A stretch of DNA of 36,477 bases from positions 1-36,477 of the IMG/VR virus record IMGVR_UViG_3300011432_000034, one strand, 5' to 3'. Source of the stretch: a virus. Under the pieces are notes generated by a model. That model was not told the DNA's origin, did not search any database, and saw nothing but the letters and a program-made list of their open reading frames with translations. Of this stretch, positions 25,691-31,849 are shown piece after piece; the first letter of the stretch is position 1, and each line of letters starts with the position of its first letter. The position numbers and the translations under genes are program-made.

Positions 25691-25860
25691 TCCCGCAATG
25701 GATCTACCTAGCCATTTTTCTGATCAAGGAAGCGCCTGGTATCTATCGGGCGCTTAAAAAGCTTTGGGATGATGAGGATGATCCTAGCAAGTTTATTAAA
25801 GAAGCCTGTGACACTCTAAAGTGCCCGGAGAAGCGCCAGGCTTTGGTTATCCATAAATGA
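25687..25860 (+). CDS. Small hypothetical lysis-block protein, 57 aa
   Basis: The ATG overlaps the previous stop, and the ATG of the next gene overlaps this stop. The N-terminus MIPQWIYLAIFLIKEAPGIY is amphipathic/hydrophobic and could insert in the membrane. The rest is charged (LWDDEDDPSKFIKEA) with CDTLKCPEKR near the end. It is one link in a chain of four genes joined by ATGA overlaps leading to the endolysin, which supports it despite its size. Function unknown. Confidence 0.6.
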   Translation: MIPQWIYLAIFLIKEAPGIYRALKKLWDDEDDPSKFIKEACDTLKCPEKRQALVIHK

Positions 25861-26030
25861 TGTACTTCTGGGCGATAGTCGCTGTAGCGATCATCTGGGG
25901 AATCAGAGGGATCGTTCGCTGGTGGAATTTGCCTGCCGTCGTAGAAGCCAGGGCTAAACGCGTTGAGGCACGTCGCAAGTGGCGTGCTGAGCATGGTCTT
26001 TTTGGCTGGCGACGTCGAAAGAAACAATGA
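25857..26030 (+). CDS. Small single-span membrane protein with basic tail, 57 aa
   Basis: The protein starts MMYFWAIVAVAIIWGIRGIV, one N-terminal membrane span, followed by a strongly basic cytoplasmic tail (ARAKRVEARRKWRAEHGLFG, then WRRRKKQ). This resembles small holins or inner-membrane spanins placed directly before an endolysin gene. It is coupled by ATGA to the genes on both sides. No catalytic motif. A holin role is a positional inference. Confidence 0.6.
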   Translation: MMYFWAIVAVAIIWGIRGIVRWWNLPAVVEARAKRVEARRKWRAEHGLFGWRRRKKQ

Positions 26031-26380
26031 GCAAATTCTTTTCAAAAGAAGAGCTGGCCTGCCCCTGTTGTGGGCAAATGAATATGCCTGAAAATATTCA
26101 AATCAAATTTGACGAGATCAGGGTTGAATATGGCCTGCCGATCAAGCCTAATAGCGCCTGCCGATGCCATAAGCATAATGCAGAAGTACATGGCGCGAAA
26201 GATTCGGCACACCTTTACGGACTGGCTATGGATATTCCATGCCCCGAGAATGTACATAGGTTTAAGTTGTTACGTGCGGTTATGAAGACTGAACCCTGGT
26301 TTGTTGAGGTTCATCAAAGGTTTATACACGTGGACTTTCGCCCACGCGCTGCGCAATCTTTTAGCCTAAAACTAGGCTAG
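26027..26380 (+). CDS. Endolysin, M15-type peptidase (zinc D-Ala-D-Ala carboxypeptidase family)
   Basis: The 117-residue protein opens with FSKEELACPCCG and then shows SACRCHKHNAEVHG, H62 and D69 (SAHLYGLAMDI), and H101 in FIHVDFRP. These are the zinc ligands of the M15_3 peptidase family, which cuts the peptide part of peptidoglycan. There is no signal peptide, so export would need the holin-like genes upstream. It ends the rightward late operon and overlaps the convergent gene at 26372 by nine bases. Confidence 0.88.
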   Translation: MSKFFSKEELACPCCGQMNMPENIQIKFDEIRVEYGLPIKPNSACRCHKHNAEVHGAKDSAHLYGLAMDIPCPENVHRFKLLRAVMKTEPWFVEVHQRFIHVDFRPRAAQSFSLKLG

Positions 26381-26602
26381 TCCGTGATTTTTAAGGAACT
26401 TTTTGGCCTTGCGATGAGATTTTACTAATCTTTTCAGGCCCAAATGTAGCCGCAATCTCAACAAAAAAGGGTGCGCCCAAACTGCGGTAGAGATTTCCTT
26501 TTCGCCCTCGCTGAGACAGAGAACAAACCAGGGTTTTGGCCTATGGCCGTTGTGGATAAGTTCTTGCTCCATTGAAAATGCAGTTCCTTCGGGTAGCTTC
26601 AT
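26372..26602 (-). CDS. Small basic hypothetical protein, 76 aa
   Basis: The ATG at 26602 has a full AGGAGG site six bases upstream, much better than the TTG at 26608. The protein has a positively charged C-terminal half (LRLRLHLGLKRLVKSHRKAKKFLKN) and a helical beginning. The ribosome site lies inside the last codons of the upstream gene (26605-26796). Last gene of the leftward early operon; convergent with the endolysin and overlapping its end. A perfect DnaA-box sequence (26551-26559) lies inside it. Confidence 0.6.
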   Translation of the reverse strand: MKLPEGTAFSMEQELIHNGHRPKPWFVLCLSEGEKEISTAVWAHPFLLRLRLHLGLKRLVKSHRKAKKFLKNHGLA

Positions 26603-26604
26603 AG

Positions 26605-26796
26605 TCAACCTCCTTGTTTAGCTATGTAGATAAATGTTAGAGCAAGCATCGGCATGAATACAAACGGGGAGAACGTGACTAGAAGCGCGTCCCAAGGTTC
26701 GCCCATGAAGATGCCTATGTTTAATACTATACAGCATAGGCAAGCGATGGCACAAATCCAGGTTAAAAGTGTTTCGAGGAAGCCTTGTTTATTCAT
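26605..26796 (-). CDS. Small two-span membrane protein, 63 aa
   Basis: The protein starts MNKQGFLETLLTWICAIACL and has two hydrophobic segments (about residues 8-28 and 37-59) with a short EPWDAL loop between them, then IAKQGG at the end. This is the shape of a small inner-membrane protein. It is in the early leftward operon rather than next to the endolysin, so a host-takeover or exclusion role is as likely as a holin role. The start overlaps the upstream stop as ATGA. Confidence 0.6.
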   Translation of the reverse strand: MNKQGFLETLLTWICAIACLCCIVLNIGIFMGEPWDALLVTFSPFVFMPMLALTFIYIAKQGG

Positions 26797-27011
26797 TCTT
26801 CCAGTGCCTTTCGTGCTATCTCACCACACATTAGCCTTGCCTTGTAGTTTTGAATTTCGTTGATCACAGAAAGCCCTTGGATTGAATGCAGCGCTGCCCA
26901 AGCTTTTTCTAGCTCGGAGCATGCCCAGAGTAATTCTGTATAGTTAATAACCCAGTCTTTAGGGTCTTTAAGCTTCGTATTGAGATTAGACAGTCGCTCT
27001 TTTTTGTTCAT
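26793..27011 (-). CDS. Small helical hypothetical protein, 72 aa
   Basis: The protein starts MNKKERLSNLNTKLKDPKDW and is largely helical, with WACSELEKAWAALHSIQG and a charged ending (CGEIARKALEE). No family recognised. Its ATG overlaps the stop of the upstream fragment at 27008, and its own stop overlaps the next start, so it is part of a tightly packed chain. Typical small early phage protein. Confidence 0.55.
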   Translation of the reverse strand: MNKKERLSNLNTKLKDPKDWVINYTELLWACSELEKAWAALHSIQGLSVINEIQNYKARLMCGEIARKALEE

Positions 27012-27204
27012 TTCTCAAATTCCCTATGCTTCCATTCTTCAAATTGCATGCGCAGTGTTGTTGCAGCCAGCTCTAGATTAACGGCCACTTGATACATTTC
27101 CTTGGCATTCGCCTCGCACATAAATTGACGCGTATGCTCTATAAGGTCGCTTCAACTACAACTGGTTTTTTCTTGAATTTCATCCCTCTGCCCCCAGTTT
27201 CCAT
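27008..27204 (-). pseudogene. Broken small gene with a conserved phage N-terminus
   Basis: From 27183 leftward the ORF reads MKFKKKPVVVEATL then TAG at 27139-27141. That opening is very common in small phage proteins (PGDYG-type relatives usually begin MKFRKKPVVVEA). In the neighbouring (-1) frame the sequence continues LIEHTRQFMCEANAKEMYQ and runs to REFEK with a stop at 27008-27010. A frame change near 27140-27149 would join the two into one protein of about 58 residues. The region upstream (METGGRG from 27204, in frame with MKFKKK) also looks like old coding sequence. I see no slippery site, so an indel or sequence error is more likely than recoding. Confidence 0.45.
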
Positions 27205-27248
27205 TAACCCGACTTATCGGGAAGTATATTTGCCGTTGCAGGTTTCAT

Positions 27249-27452
27249 CTAAAGCCTTGCAAGCGCCGCCTTTAATCTCTTGATCGGCCCGCTATGTTCA
27301 TCACCGCCGTAATAGGCTTCGCAATCCTTCGCCGCTTCGACAACCTCTAGCAGAAGGGAGATATAGTATGAATCGATCGTTATCATCTCCGATATTCGAT
27401 CGATAGATGTGGGATCGTATTGGATCTTTTTTATCTGCTCAAGGCGATTCAT
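27249..27452 (-). CDS. Small hypothetical protein, 67 aa
   Basis: I chose the ATG at 27452, which has GAGG six bases upstream, over a start 14 codons earlier. The protein starts MNRLEQIKKIQYDP and is helical and amphipathic, with YYISLLLEVVEAAKDCEAYY and a basic C-terminus (PIKRLKAALARL). The start overlaps the end of the upstream gene by 14 bases. No family recognised. Behind it comes a 45-base tiny ORF and a short hairpin (CCCGA with TCGGG, 27208-27221). Confidence 0.55.
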   Translation of the reverse strand: MNRLEQIKKIQYDPTSIDRISEMITIDSYYISLLLEVVEAAKDCEAYYGGDEHSGPIKRLKAALARL

Positions 27453-27585
27453 CCTTAACCTCATAAAAAACTTCACTACCATCGACCATGTCAACCCTCA
27501 GTTCTCTAGCAAACCAGACTGGTTGTATGCCAGAGTCAGGGTCTTTGGATAAAAGGTATAGTAGAAATATTTGGCAGCCAGTCAT
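27439..27585 (-). CDS. Small hypothetical protein, 48 aa
   Basis: The ATG at 27585 overlaps the stop of the zinc-finger gene upstream (ATGA), and its own end overlaps the next gene by 14 bases. It begins MTGCQIFLLYLLSKDPDSGI and ends with ELRVDMVDGSEVFYEVKDES, a plausible beta hairpin with an acidic tail. The coding pattern reads well, and both overlaps argue that the gene is real although very short. Function unknown. Confidence 0.55.
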   Translation of the reverse strand: MTGCQIFLLYLLSKDPDSGIQPVWFARELRVDMVDGSEVFYEVKDESP

Positions 27586-27701
27586 GAGTAAAACACGTTA
27601 TTTTTTCCGGCACAAACCTTCCCACATTTTTTCTTAATACTGGTCTTGCTTCTAAGTTTGCGACCACAAAAACGACACTTAGTTTGCTTCTTTGTTTTCA
27701 C
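27582..27701 (-). CDS. Small zinc-finger protein, 39 aa (DUF6011-like)
   Basis: GTG start at 27701 overlapping the stop of the gene upstream (GTGA). The sequence has CRFCGRKL, then SIKKKCGKVC, giving four cysteines in the pattern C-x2-C, about 13 residues, C-x3-C. This pattern (CGR-L followed by SI and GxxC) is that of small bacterial/phage zinc proteins I know as DUF6011. It is basic, so nucleic-acid binding is possible. Its short length and GTG start make it easy to miss. Confidence 0.6.
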   Translation of the reverse strand: MKTKKQTKCRFCGRKLRSKTSIKKKCGKVCAGKNNVFYS

Positions 27702-28441
27702 GAAAATGCCTCGTCTAACGCCTTGGATTCTTCTACCACGGCTTTTACTATTTCCTTGGCCTGGGTTTTTTCTTTGCCATCAAGTCTTTTAATTATTTCC
27801 TGCCATAGTTCTGGCAGAACGCCTTCGCGCTTTAAAAAGCCCTCAAGTTTTTTTGTTTCATCGGCGTCTTTTGAGCTGAATACGACTGGCTTTTCTGCTT
27901 TTTCCTGTCTTTGTGCCTGTGGCTTAGGCGCGGTTTTTTGCGATGGCTGGACGTGTACATCAACCCCATCCATTTCCTCTGCAGGAGTTGCGGAATAACC
28001 AGCAAGGGTTACGATCCAACCGAACGCTCCGCGATACGCCTTGCCCGTCGCTCGGGTAATGGCCATGCTTCGGCGGGAGAATTTGGGTTTGGTGTTCCAA
28101 TTTGGTTCATCCATCCCGCAATAACTAGATGCCCCACCGACTACGATGCCGGTTTTCATGTTTATGAGTTCCATTTCTGCCTCGAATGAGCCGTCAGGAT
28201 ACTCGGTTACCCTTTTTTCTTTAGGTAAAATCCCTAAGATAGTCCCGAGTGTCTGCCATCCTTCGACCTGGATATGTTTTTTTTGCTTGAAAAATGTATA
28301 AAGCTTTTGTGTTTCAATTATATTGCTCAACACATTGGCGATTTCCGTCGCCTGCTCAACCATATTCTTCGGCCCCAGACTAAAAAAATCAGACTGCCTT
28401 TGCGGCAGCGCCCTCTCTGCTACAACCAATTCATCAGACAC
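27698..28441 (-). CDS. Conserved early phage protein, possible ssDNA-annealing recombinase
   Basis: GTG start at 28441 with GGAGG seven bases upstream. The protein has 247 residues. The central part reads HIQVEGWQTLGTILGILP, then MDEPNW and RRSMAITRATGKAYRGAFGW followed by IVTLAGYSATPAEEM. The SMA-x-TRATGKA-R pattern resembles the helical core of Rad52/Erf/RecT-type annealing proteins, though assignment to one family is uncertain. A linker rich in Gln, Lys and Pro and a helical C-terminal region (about 195-247) follow. As the second gene of the early operon it would fit recombination-dependent replication. Confidence 0.5.
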   Translation of the reverse strand: MSDELVVAERALPQRQSDFFSLGPKNMVEQATEIANVLSNIIETQKLYTFFKQKKHIQVEGWQTLGTILGILPKEKRVTEYPDGSFEAEMELINMKTGIVVGGASSYCGMDEPNWNTKPKFSRRSMAITRATGKAYRGAFGWIVTLAGYSATPAEEMDGVDVHVQPSQKTAPKPQAQRQEKAEKPVVFSSKDADETKKLEGFLKREGVLPELWQEIIKRLDGKEKTQAKEIVKAVVEESKALDEAFS

Positions 28442-28480
28442 GGGTAACCTCCCAAAGGTTTATCAGTAATAATGTTGACA

Positions 28481-28509
28481 TGTCTACTTATTTACACTAA
28501 CAAAGTCAA
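28481..28509 (-). promoter_or_regulatory. Promoter for the leftward annealing-protein gene
   Basis: On the minus strand TTGACT (28504-28509) and TAGACA (28481-28486) are 17 bases apart. The start of transcription would be near 28474, about 33 bases before the GTG. The inverted pair GTTGACAT (28474-28481) and GTCAACAG (28505-28512) flanks the promoter and resembles the repeats at 28697-28720, so it may be controlled by the same repressor. Confidence 0.5.
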
Positions 28510-28679
28510 CAGGTCTTACGCTTTTTTTTAGGGGCCTTGGTCAATTTATCAAGGTAATCAGTGATTATCGTTCGGAAAAACTCCGATGCATTCTTGCCTT
28601 CAAGGTGCAAATGCGATAGAAGCTGTCTTTTTTCTTGTTTAGGAATGTAAACTGTGAGTCGATCTACTTCTGGTTTCAT
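28506..28679 (-). CDS. Ribbon-helix-helix regulator, 57 aa
   Basis: The ATG at 28679 has AGGA upstream. Residues 6-12 (DRLTVYI) form the DNA-contacting strand, and LLSHLHLEGKNASEFFRTII the two helices of a CopG/Arc-like fold. The C-terminus is very basic (LTKAPKKKRKTC). It is the first gene of the leftward operon, next to the divergent control region, which is where an early repressor is expected. It is too short for the 60-residue ORF lists. Binding to the adjacent repeats is inference. Confidence 0.7.
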   Translation of the reverse strand: MKPEVDRLTVYIPKQEKRQLLSHLHLEGKNASEFFRTIITDYLDKLTKAPKKKRKTC

Positions 28680-28696
28680 AATATTTTATCCTTTCT

Positions 28697-28720
28697 GTCA
28701 ACGAGTGGACAAGTCGACAA
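28697..28720. repeat. Three contiguous 8-bp repeats, candidate operator
   Basis: GTCAACGA (28697-28704), GTGGACAA (28705-28712) and GTCGACAA (28713-28720) follow each other without gaps, consensus GTSRACRA. They lie 18-41 bases upstream of the RHH gene and just before the rightward -35 box. Related GTCAACAG/GTTGACAT sites flank the annealing-gene promoter. RHH proteins bind short repeated sites of this kind. Confidence 0.5.
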
Positions 28721-28723
28721 ATG

Positions 28724-28752
28724 TTGCGCGATTATCAACATAACGCTATATC
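28724..28752 (+). promoter_or_regulatory. Rightward early promoter
   Basis: TTGCGC (28724-28729), 17 bases, then TATATC (28747-28752). Both boxes are moderate matches. It would start near 28759 and serve the gene at 28780 and the replication module behind it. The three octamers end four bases upstream, a natural place for control by the RHH protein. Confidence 0.45.
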
Positions 28753-28779
28753 ACAGATTAGGCAAAGGCGGTACTAATT

Positions 28780-29253
28780 TTGGCAAAATACGTAATTGGC
28801 AAAGGACCAAATGGGGACATTTTAAAGGATGAGGCCGATCTTACAGCAAGTGAGATGTATTTGCTGAATCAAATTCATCAGGCAGATCGAGAATACAGAA
28901 AGCTAGTTGATGATATCGGATTTTCATTAAAAGATTTGTATAACGAAAACGAACGATACAGGAAAGATGCAAAAATAGCAGAGCGCGGTTTCATTATGGC
29001 GAAACGACTCCTCGAACTTATTGCAGAACAATTTGTTGATATAAATAAATGCAATGACGATATCGACTTTGCAATGAGAACTTTAACTATATCTTTGTGG
29101 ACATTGGCATATAGATCATTTTATGACATGACGCTTCCGGAAATCGACGTTGAACGACAATGTAAGTTTTATCCAAAAAAATACTTGATAGAAAAATATA
29201 TCGACAAGAAAGAAACAGTGTCGCACCCAGACTTTGATAAGGCCCCTTTTTAA
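28780..29253 (+). CDS. Hypothetical early protein, 157 aa
   Basis: TTG start at 28780 with a purine-rich AAAGGCGG about ten bases upstream. The protein is helical and highly charged: SEMYLLNQIHQADREYRKLV, NENERYRKDAKIAERGF, then LTISLWTLAYRSFYDM and a basic/aromatic region FYPKKYLIEKYI. I do not recognise the family. As the first gene of the rightward replication operon and overlapped by the helicase ATG (TAATG), it is likely an early accessory such as a loader or host-interaction protein; that is inference. Confidence 0.6.
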   Translation: MAKYVIGKGPNGDILKDEADLTASEMYLLNQIHQADREYRKLVDDIGFSLKDLYNENERYRKDAKIAERGFIMAKRLLELIAEQFVDINKCNDDIDFAMRTLTISLWTLAYRSFYDMTLPEIDVERQCKFYPKKYLIEKYIDKKETVSHPDFDKAPF

Positions 29254-29351
29254 TGCTTAGACCGTATCAACAAAAATCCATCGATGAGATACGGAGGTTA
29301 TACCAGGCCGGTTGCAAACGTGTATTACTACACGCTGCGACTGGCTCCTAA
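29253..29351 (+). pseudogene. N-terminal fragment of the SF2 helicase
   Basis: The ATG at 29253 overlaps the previous stop (TAATG). The 32 codons read LRPYQQKSIDEIRRLY and then HAATGS before TAA at 29349-29351. This is the normal start of an SF2 helicase, with a Q-motif-like PYQ and the first half of the P-loop. The matching second half, G-K-T-V-V-F-C, continues in the +1 frame from 29356. Removal of the seven bases 29349-29355 would restore a perfect ATGSGKT. Confidence 0.7.
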
Positions 29352-30702
29352 GGCCGGTAAAACAGTTGTATTTTGCGAAATGGTAAAACGTGCGGCTGAC
29401 AAGGGAACAAGAGTCCTTATCACTGTGCGCGGCATTAAATTGGTGGAGCAAGCCTCTGAAAGGCTGAGACGAGAAGGGGTTGGGCATGGCGTGCTGCAAG
29501 GAAACAATTCGACGGGTATCCATCATGACACTCTTGTTACTAGTATCGATACTCTTTACGCTCGCCGCCTCGCTCCGGAAGCGGATTTTGTGGTCGTTGA
29601 CGAGGGGCACTTATCATCTGGAGCGGCATTTAAATGGTTTTTGGAACAATATAAGGGAAAATTTATTTTAGCGGTCTCTGCAACACCGCACCTTAAAAGC
29701 GGGATGCGTCATATTGCCGATGCTATCGTCTACCCTATATCAATGAAACAACTTATCGATCAGGGATACCTGTGTCCCTTGCGCTACTTCGCTCCCACCG
29801 AAATCGATTTATCTCAAGTTAATATCTCAAGATCATTTGATGACTACGTTGAGAGGGAACTAGAAGATGTCATGACCAAGCCAAAGATCATGGGAGACAT
29901 CGTTAAAAATTGGATCGAAAAAGGCGAAAATCGGCCAACGCTTTTGTTTTGTGCCACGATAAAACAATCAAAAAAAATGAGGGAGGAATTTGCAAGTGCA
30001 GGAATTAGAGCGGAACACATTGATGCAAATACACCTAAAGCGGTGCGCAACGATCGTATTAATCGGCTGGTGTCAGGTGAAATTAACATTATTACTAATG
30101 TTAACGTGCTTTCTGTCGGTGTGGATATACCTGATCTGTCTTGCATTATCTCTGCAAGACCAACTCGTAGTTACAATTTGTGGATACAGCAGTTGGGCCG
30201 AGGTACGAGGATTGCTTCTGGAAAAACGGATACGCTCGTATTCGACCACGCCAATAACACGATGGAACATGGGTTTATCGAGGACGAAAAGATCTGTGAG
30301 CTCGACGGTAGGGAAGAAGCCTCAACTAAGGATTGTTCGCTAGAGCGTGCGGTTAGATGTGAAGCCTGCTTTGCGATGTATCCATGGAAGGGAAACGGTG
30401 CGGTTTGCCCCTGCTGCGGAAATAAGAATACAAAAAACGTCGATCGCACTCCGCTAAACGATAAAAAAGCAATTCTTTCAGAAATAAAGCTAGAGCCTTG
30501 GGAGATAGAACTAAATAGACTTATTGCCACTGCCCGGGCACGCCGATTGCGCAAGGGCTTCATCTACTATAAAATGAAAGAAAAGTACGGCGAACAAATT
30601 GCGGAGCGTGCATGGGCCAGGGTGAAGGTCATAAGAGGGTGGCCAAAAAAAGAGGCGGCGCACAAAACGCCGAGCACGAATCCCTTCTCCACGAAATCCT
30701 AA
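29284..30702 (+). CDS. SF2 DEAD/DEAH-type helicase, P-loop interrupted by a frame change
   Basis: The long ORF covers 472 codons, but its first 24 residues are probably not native; the true N-terminus is in the frame from 29253. From G25-K26-T27 on all motifs are intact: motif II D106-EGH, motif III SATP (132-135), motif VI QQLGRGTR near 300, and a four-cysteine zinc finger (CEACFAMY, CPCCG) followed by a basic helical tail. The domain order is that of SF2 helicases used by phages in replication or recombination. Without correction or recoding the Walker A sequence is disrupted (APKAGKT), so activity is doubtful. The remainder shows no decay, suggesting a recent change, a sequence error or +1 recoding. 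Confidence 0.8.
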   Translation: MRYGGYTRPVANVYYYTLRLAPKAGKTVVFCEMVKRAADKGTRVLITVRGIKLVEQASERLRREGVGHGVLQGNNSTGIHHDTLVTSIDTLYARRLAPEADFVVVDEGHLSSGAAFKWFLEQYKGKFILAVSATPHLKSGMRHIADAIVYPISMKQLIDQGYLCPLRYFAPTEIDLSQVNISRSFDDYVERELEDVMTKPKIMGDIVKNWIEKGENRPTLLFCATIKQSKKMREEFASAGIRAEHIDANTPKAVRNDRINRLVSGEINIITNVNVLSVGVDIPDLSCIISARPTRSYNLWIQQLGRGTRIASGKTDTLVFDHANNTMEHGFIEDEKICELDGREEASTKDCSLERAVRCEACFAMYPWKGNGAVCPCCGNKNTKNVDRTPLNDKKAILSEIKLEPWEIELNRLIATARARRLRKGFIYYKMKEKYGEQIAERAWARVKVIRGWPKKEAAHKTPSTNPFSTKS

Positions 30703-31013
30703 TCCACTACGGATCATCTCCCTTCCTTCGTATCTTCAAACAAACCACCGGAAAAGGTGTTATGAACGGCCGCTGGATTCACTTTGGATCTCGGGGCATG
30801 TCTGATCTTTTTGGTTTTACAAGAATCGGTCAAGCGTTCTTTGTCGAAATCAAAACAGGGTCTGCAAAACTCTCAAAAGTTCAGCAAAACTTTCGACGGG
30901 TTGTACTGGAATTTGGCTGTTTATATCTAGAGTGCCGAAACCTAGAGGACTTTGCCGAGTTTCACGATAAGTTATCCACAAATATTACACAGATTGCTAA
31001 CAGGCGCCTTTAA
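30612..31013 (+). CDS. VRR-NUC domain nuclease
   Basis: The protein has 133 residues. The ATG at 30612 has GGAG five bases upstream; a GTG at 30639 is also possible. The nuclease core is FGSRGMSDLFGF (D65), FFVEIKTG (E79-x-K81) and a Gln at 91 (KVQQNF), matching the VRR-NUC branch of the PD-(D/E)xK superfamily. It overlaps the helicase by 91 bases. A role in processing replication or recombination intermediates is likely, as in other phages with helicase/VRR-NUC pairs. A perfect DnaA-box sequence lies near its end (30972-30980). Confidence 0.85.
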   Translation: MGQGEGHKRVAKKRGGAQNAEHESLLHEILIHYGSSPFLRIFKQTTGKGVMNGRWIHFGSRGMSDLFGFTRIGQAFFVEIKTGSAKLSKVQQNFRRVVLEFGCLYLECRNLEDFAEFHDKLSTNITQIANRRL

Positions 31014-31057
31014 AAAAGCGGTTGAGATTTGTGTGCACATGTTGAAATATCTCCACC

Positions 31058-31810
31058 ATGATAATCAGTATTTCGAAATCAAATCGCCCGGAAGGCTGGG
31101 CGCATAAATTTTTTACACCAAAAAAAATAGCAACCATCTCTGAAATGAGACAAGCGTTGCTTAACCATCATTGGTCACCAATACTCTGGAAAGACGGCAT
31201 AAGAAAATCAGATAACTTTTTATCGGCTGAGCTCTGTGTTTTAGATTTTGATGACGGGAACACAACGCTTAAAGGATTTTGTGAAAGCCTTGGGACACTA
31301 GGCTACCGCGCCGTTGTTGGTATTACCAAATCACATCAAAAAGAAAAAGATGACAAACCTGCCTGTGATCGTTTCCGTGCGGTATTATGGTTTAAGGAAG
31401 CCATCCTTTGTCAGCATCAGTTTAAACAAAACATGATGAGAGTTGCTAAGTGTTTTGGTTCTGACATCCAGGCAACAGATGCTGCAAGAAAGTATGCCCC
31501 GTGCTTAGAAATTCAGGCCATCATGCCTGGCGATAAAAAGCTTCTCGTTGAACCCTATAAGGAAAAACCCGTGTGGCTAAACCCCTCACATTTCATCGGC
31601 GAAAAAAATGTACCACACTGGATAAAAGATATCTTGACACAAGGTATAGCGTCCGGGTTTCGCAATGCCACTTTATATAGGGCCGTAAGATCTCTTAAAA
31701 AAAGACTCTTTACTGAAGAAGAAGTTTTGGGCTTAATCACTGGTTCAGCAATCGATCTATCAGAAGAAGAAATCAGAAATACCGTGCGGTCTGCGTTCTT
31801 GCGGTCGTAA
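31058..31810 (+). CDS. Archaeo-eukaryotic-type primase (AEP)
   Basis: The 250-residue protein carries the metal motif VLDFDDG (61-67), the KSH motif at 91-93 and DRFRAVLWF (104-112), and an Arg-containing DAARKYAP (141-148), which are typical of small AEP primases. The C-terminal 60 residues (GFRNATLYRAVRSLKKRLFT, ITGSAIDLSEEEIRNTVRSA) look like a PriCT helical domain. It would make primers for phage replication together with the SF3 helicase that follows. The start has no strong ribosome site. The inverted repeat at 31783-31818 overlaps its stop. Confidence 0.8.
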   Translation: MIISISKSNRPEGWAHKFFTPKKIATISEMRQALLNHHWSPILWKDGIRKSDNFLSAELCVLDFDDGNTTLKGFCESLGTLGYRAVVGITKSHQKEKDDKPACDRFRAVLWFKEAILCQHQFKQNMMRVAKCFGSDIQATDAARKYAPCLEIQAIMPGDKKLLVEPYKEKPVWLNPSHFIGEKNVPHWIKDILTQGIASGFRNATLYRAVRSLKKRLFTEEEVLGLITGSAIDLSEEEIRNTVRSAFLRS

Positions 31811-31818
31811 ACCGCACG
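31783..31818 (+). repeat. Perfect 8-bp inverted repeat around the primase stop
   Basis: CGTGCGGT (31783-31790) and ACCGCACG (31811-31818) are separated by 20 bases and surround the primase stop (TAA at 31808-31810). No T-tract follows, so it is probably not a terminator; an mRNA hairpin that tunes expression between primase and helicase is possible. The same octamer pair forms the longer repeat at 34146-34224. Confidence 0.45.
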
Positions 31819-31849
31819 ATAAACCCGTACCCAAAGGAGAGCGTTTCCA

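Noticed and set aside
27089-27283. Rightward 64-codon ORF in the leftward early operon
   Set aside because: It is the reverse of the decayed MKFKKK region and has no ribosome site or recognisable motif.
28506-28530. PKKKRK at the end of the RHH protein, identical to a eukaryotic nuclear localisation core
   Set aside because: Short basic tails are common in DNA-binding phage proteins; nothing else points to a eukaryotic host.
29346-29352. TCC-TAA as an antizyme-like +1 programmed frameshift site
   Set aside because: The shift would give GSKAGKT with two extra residues in the P-loop, and no upstream Shine-Dalgarno-like stimulator is present; an indel or error explains the sequence more simply. 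Kept only as an alternative in the helicase finding.
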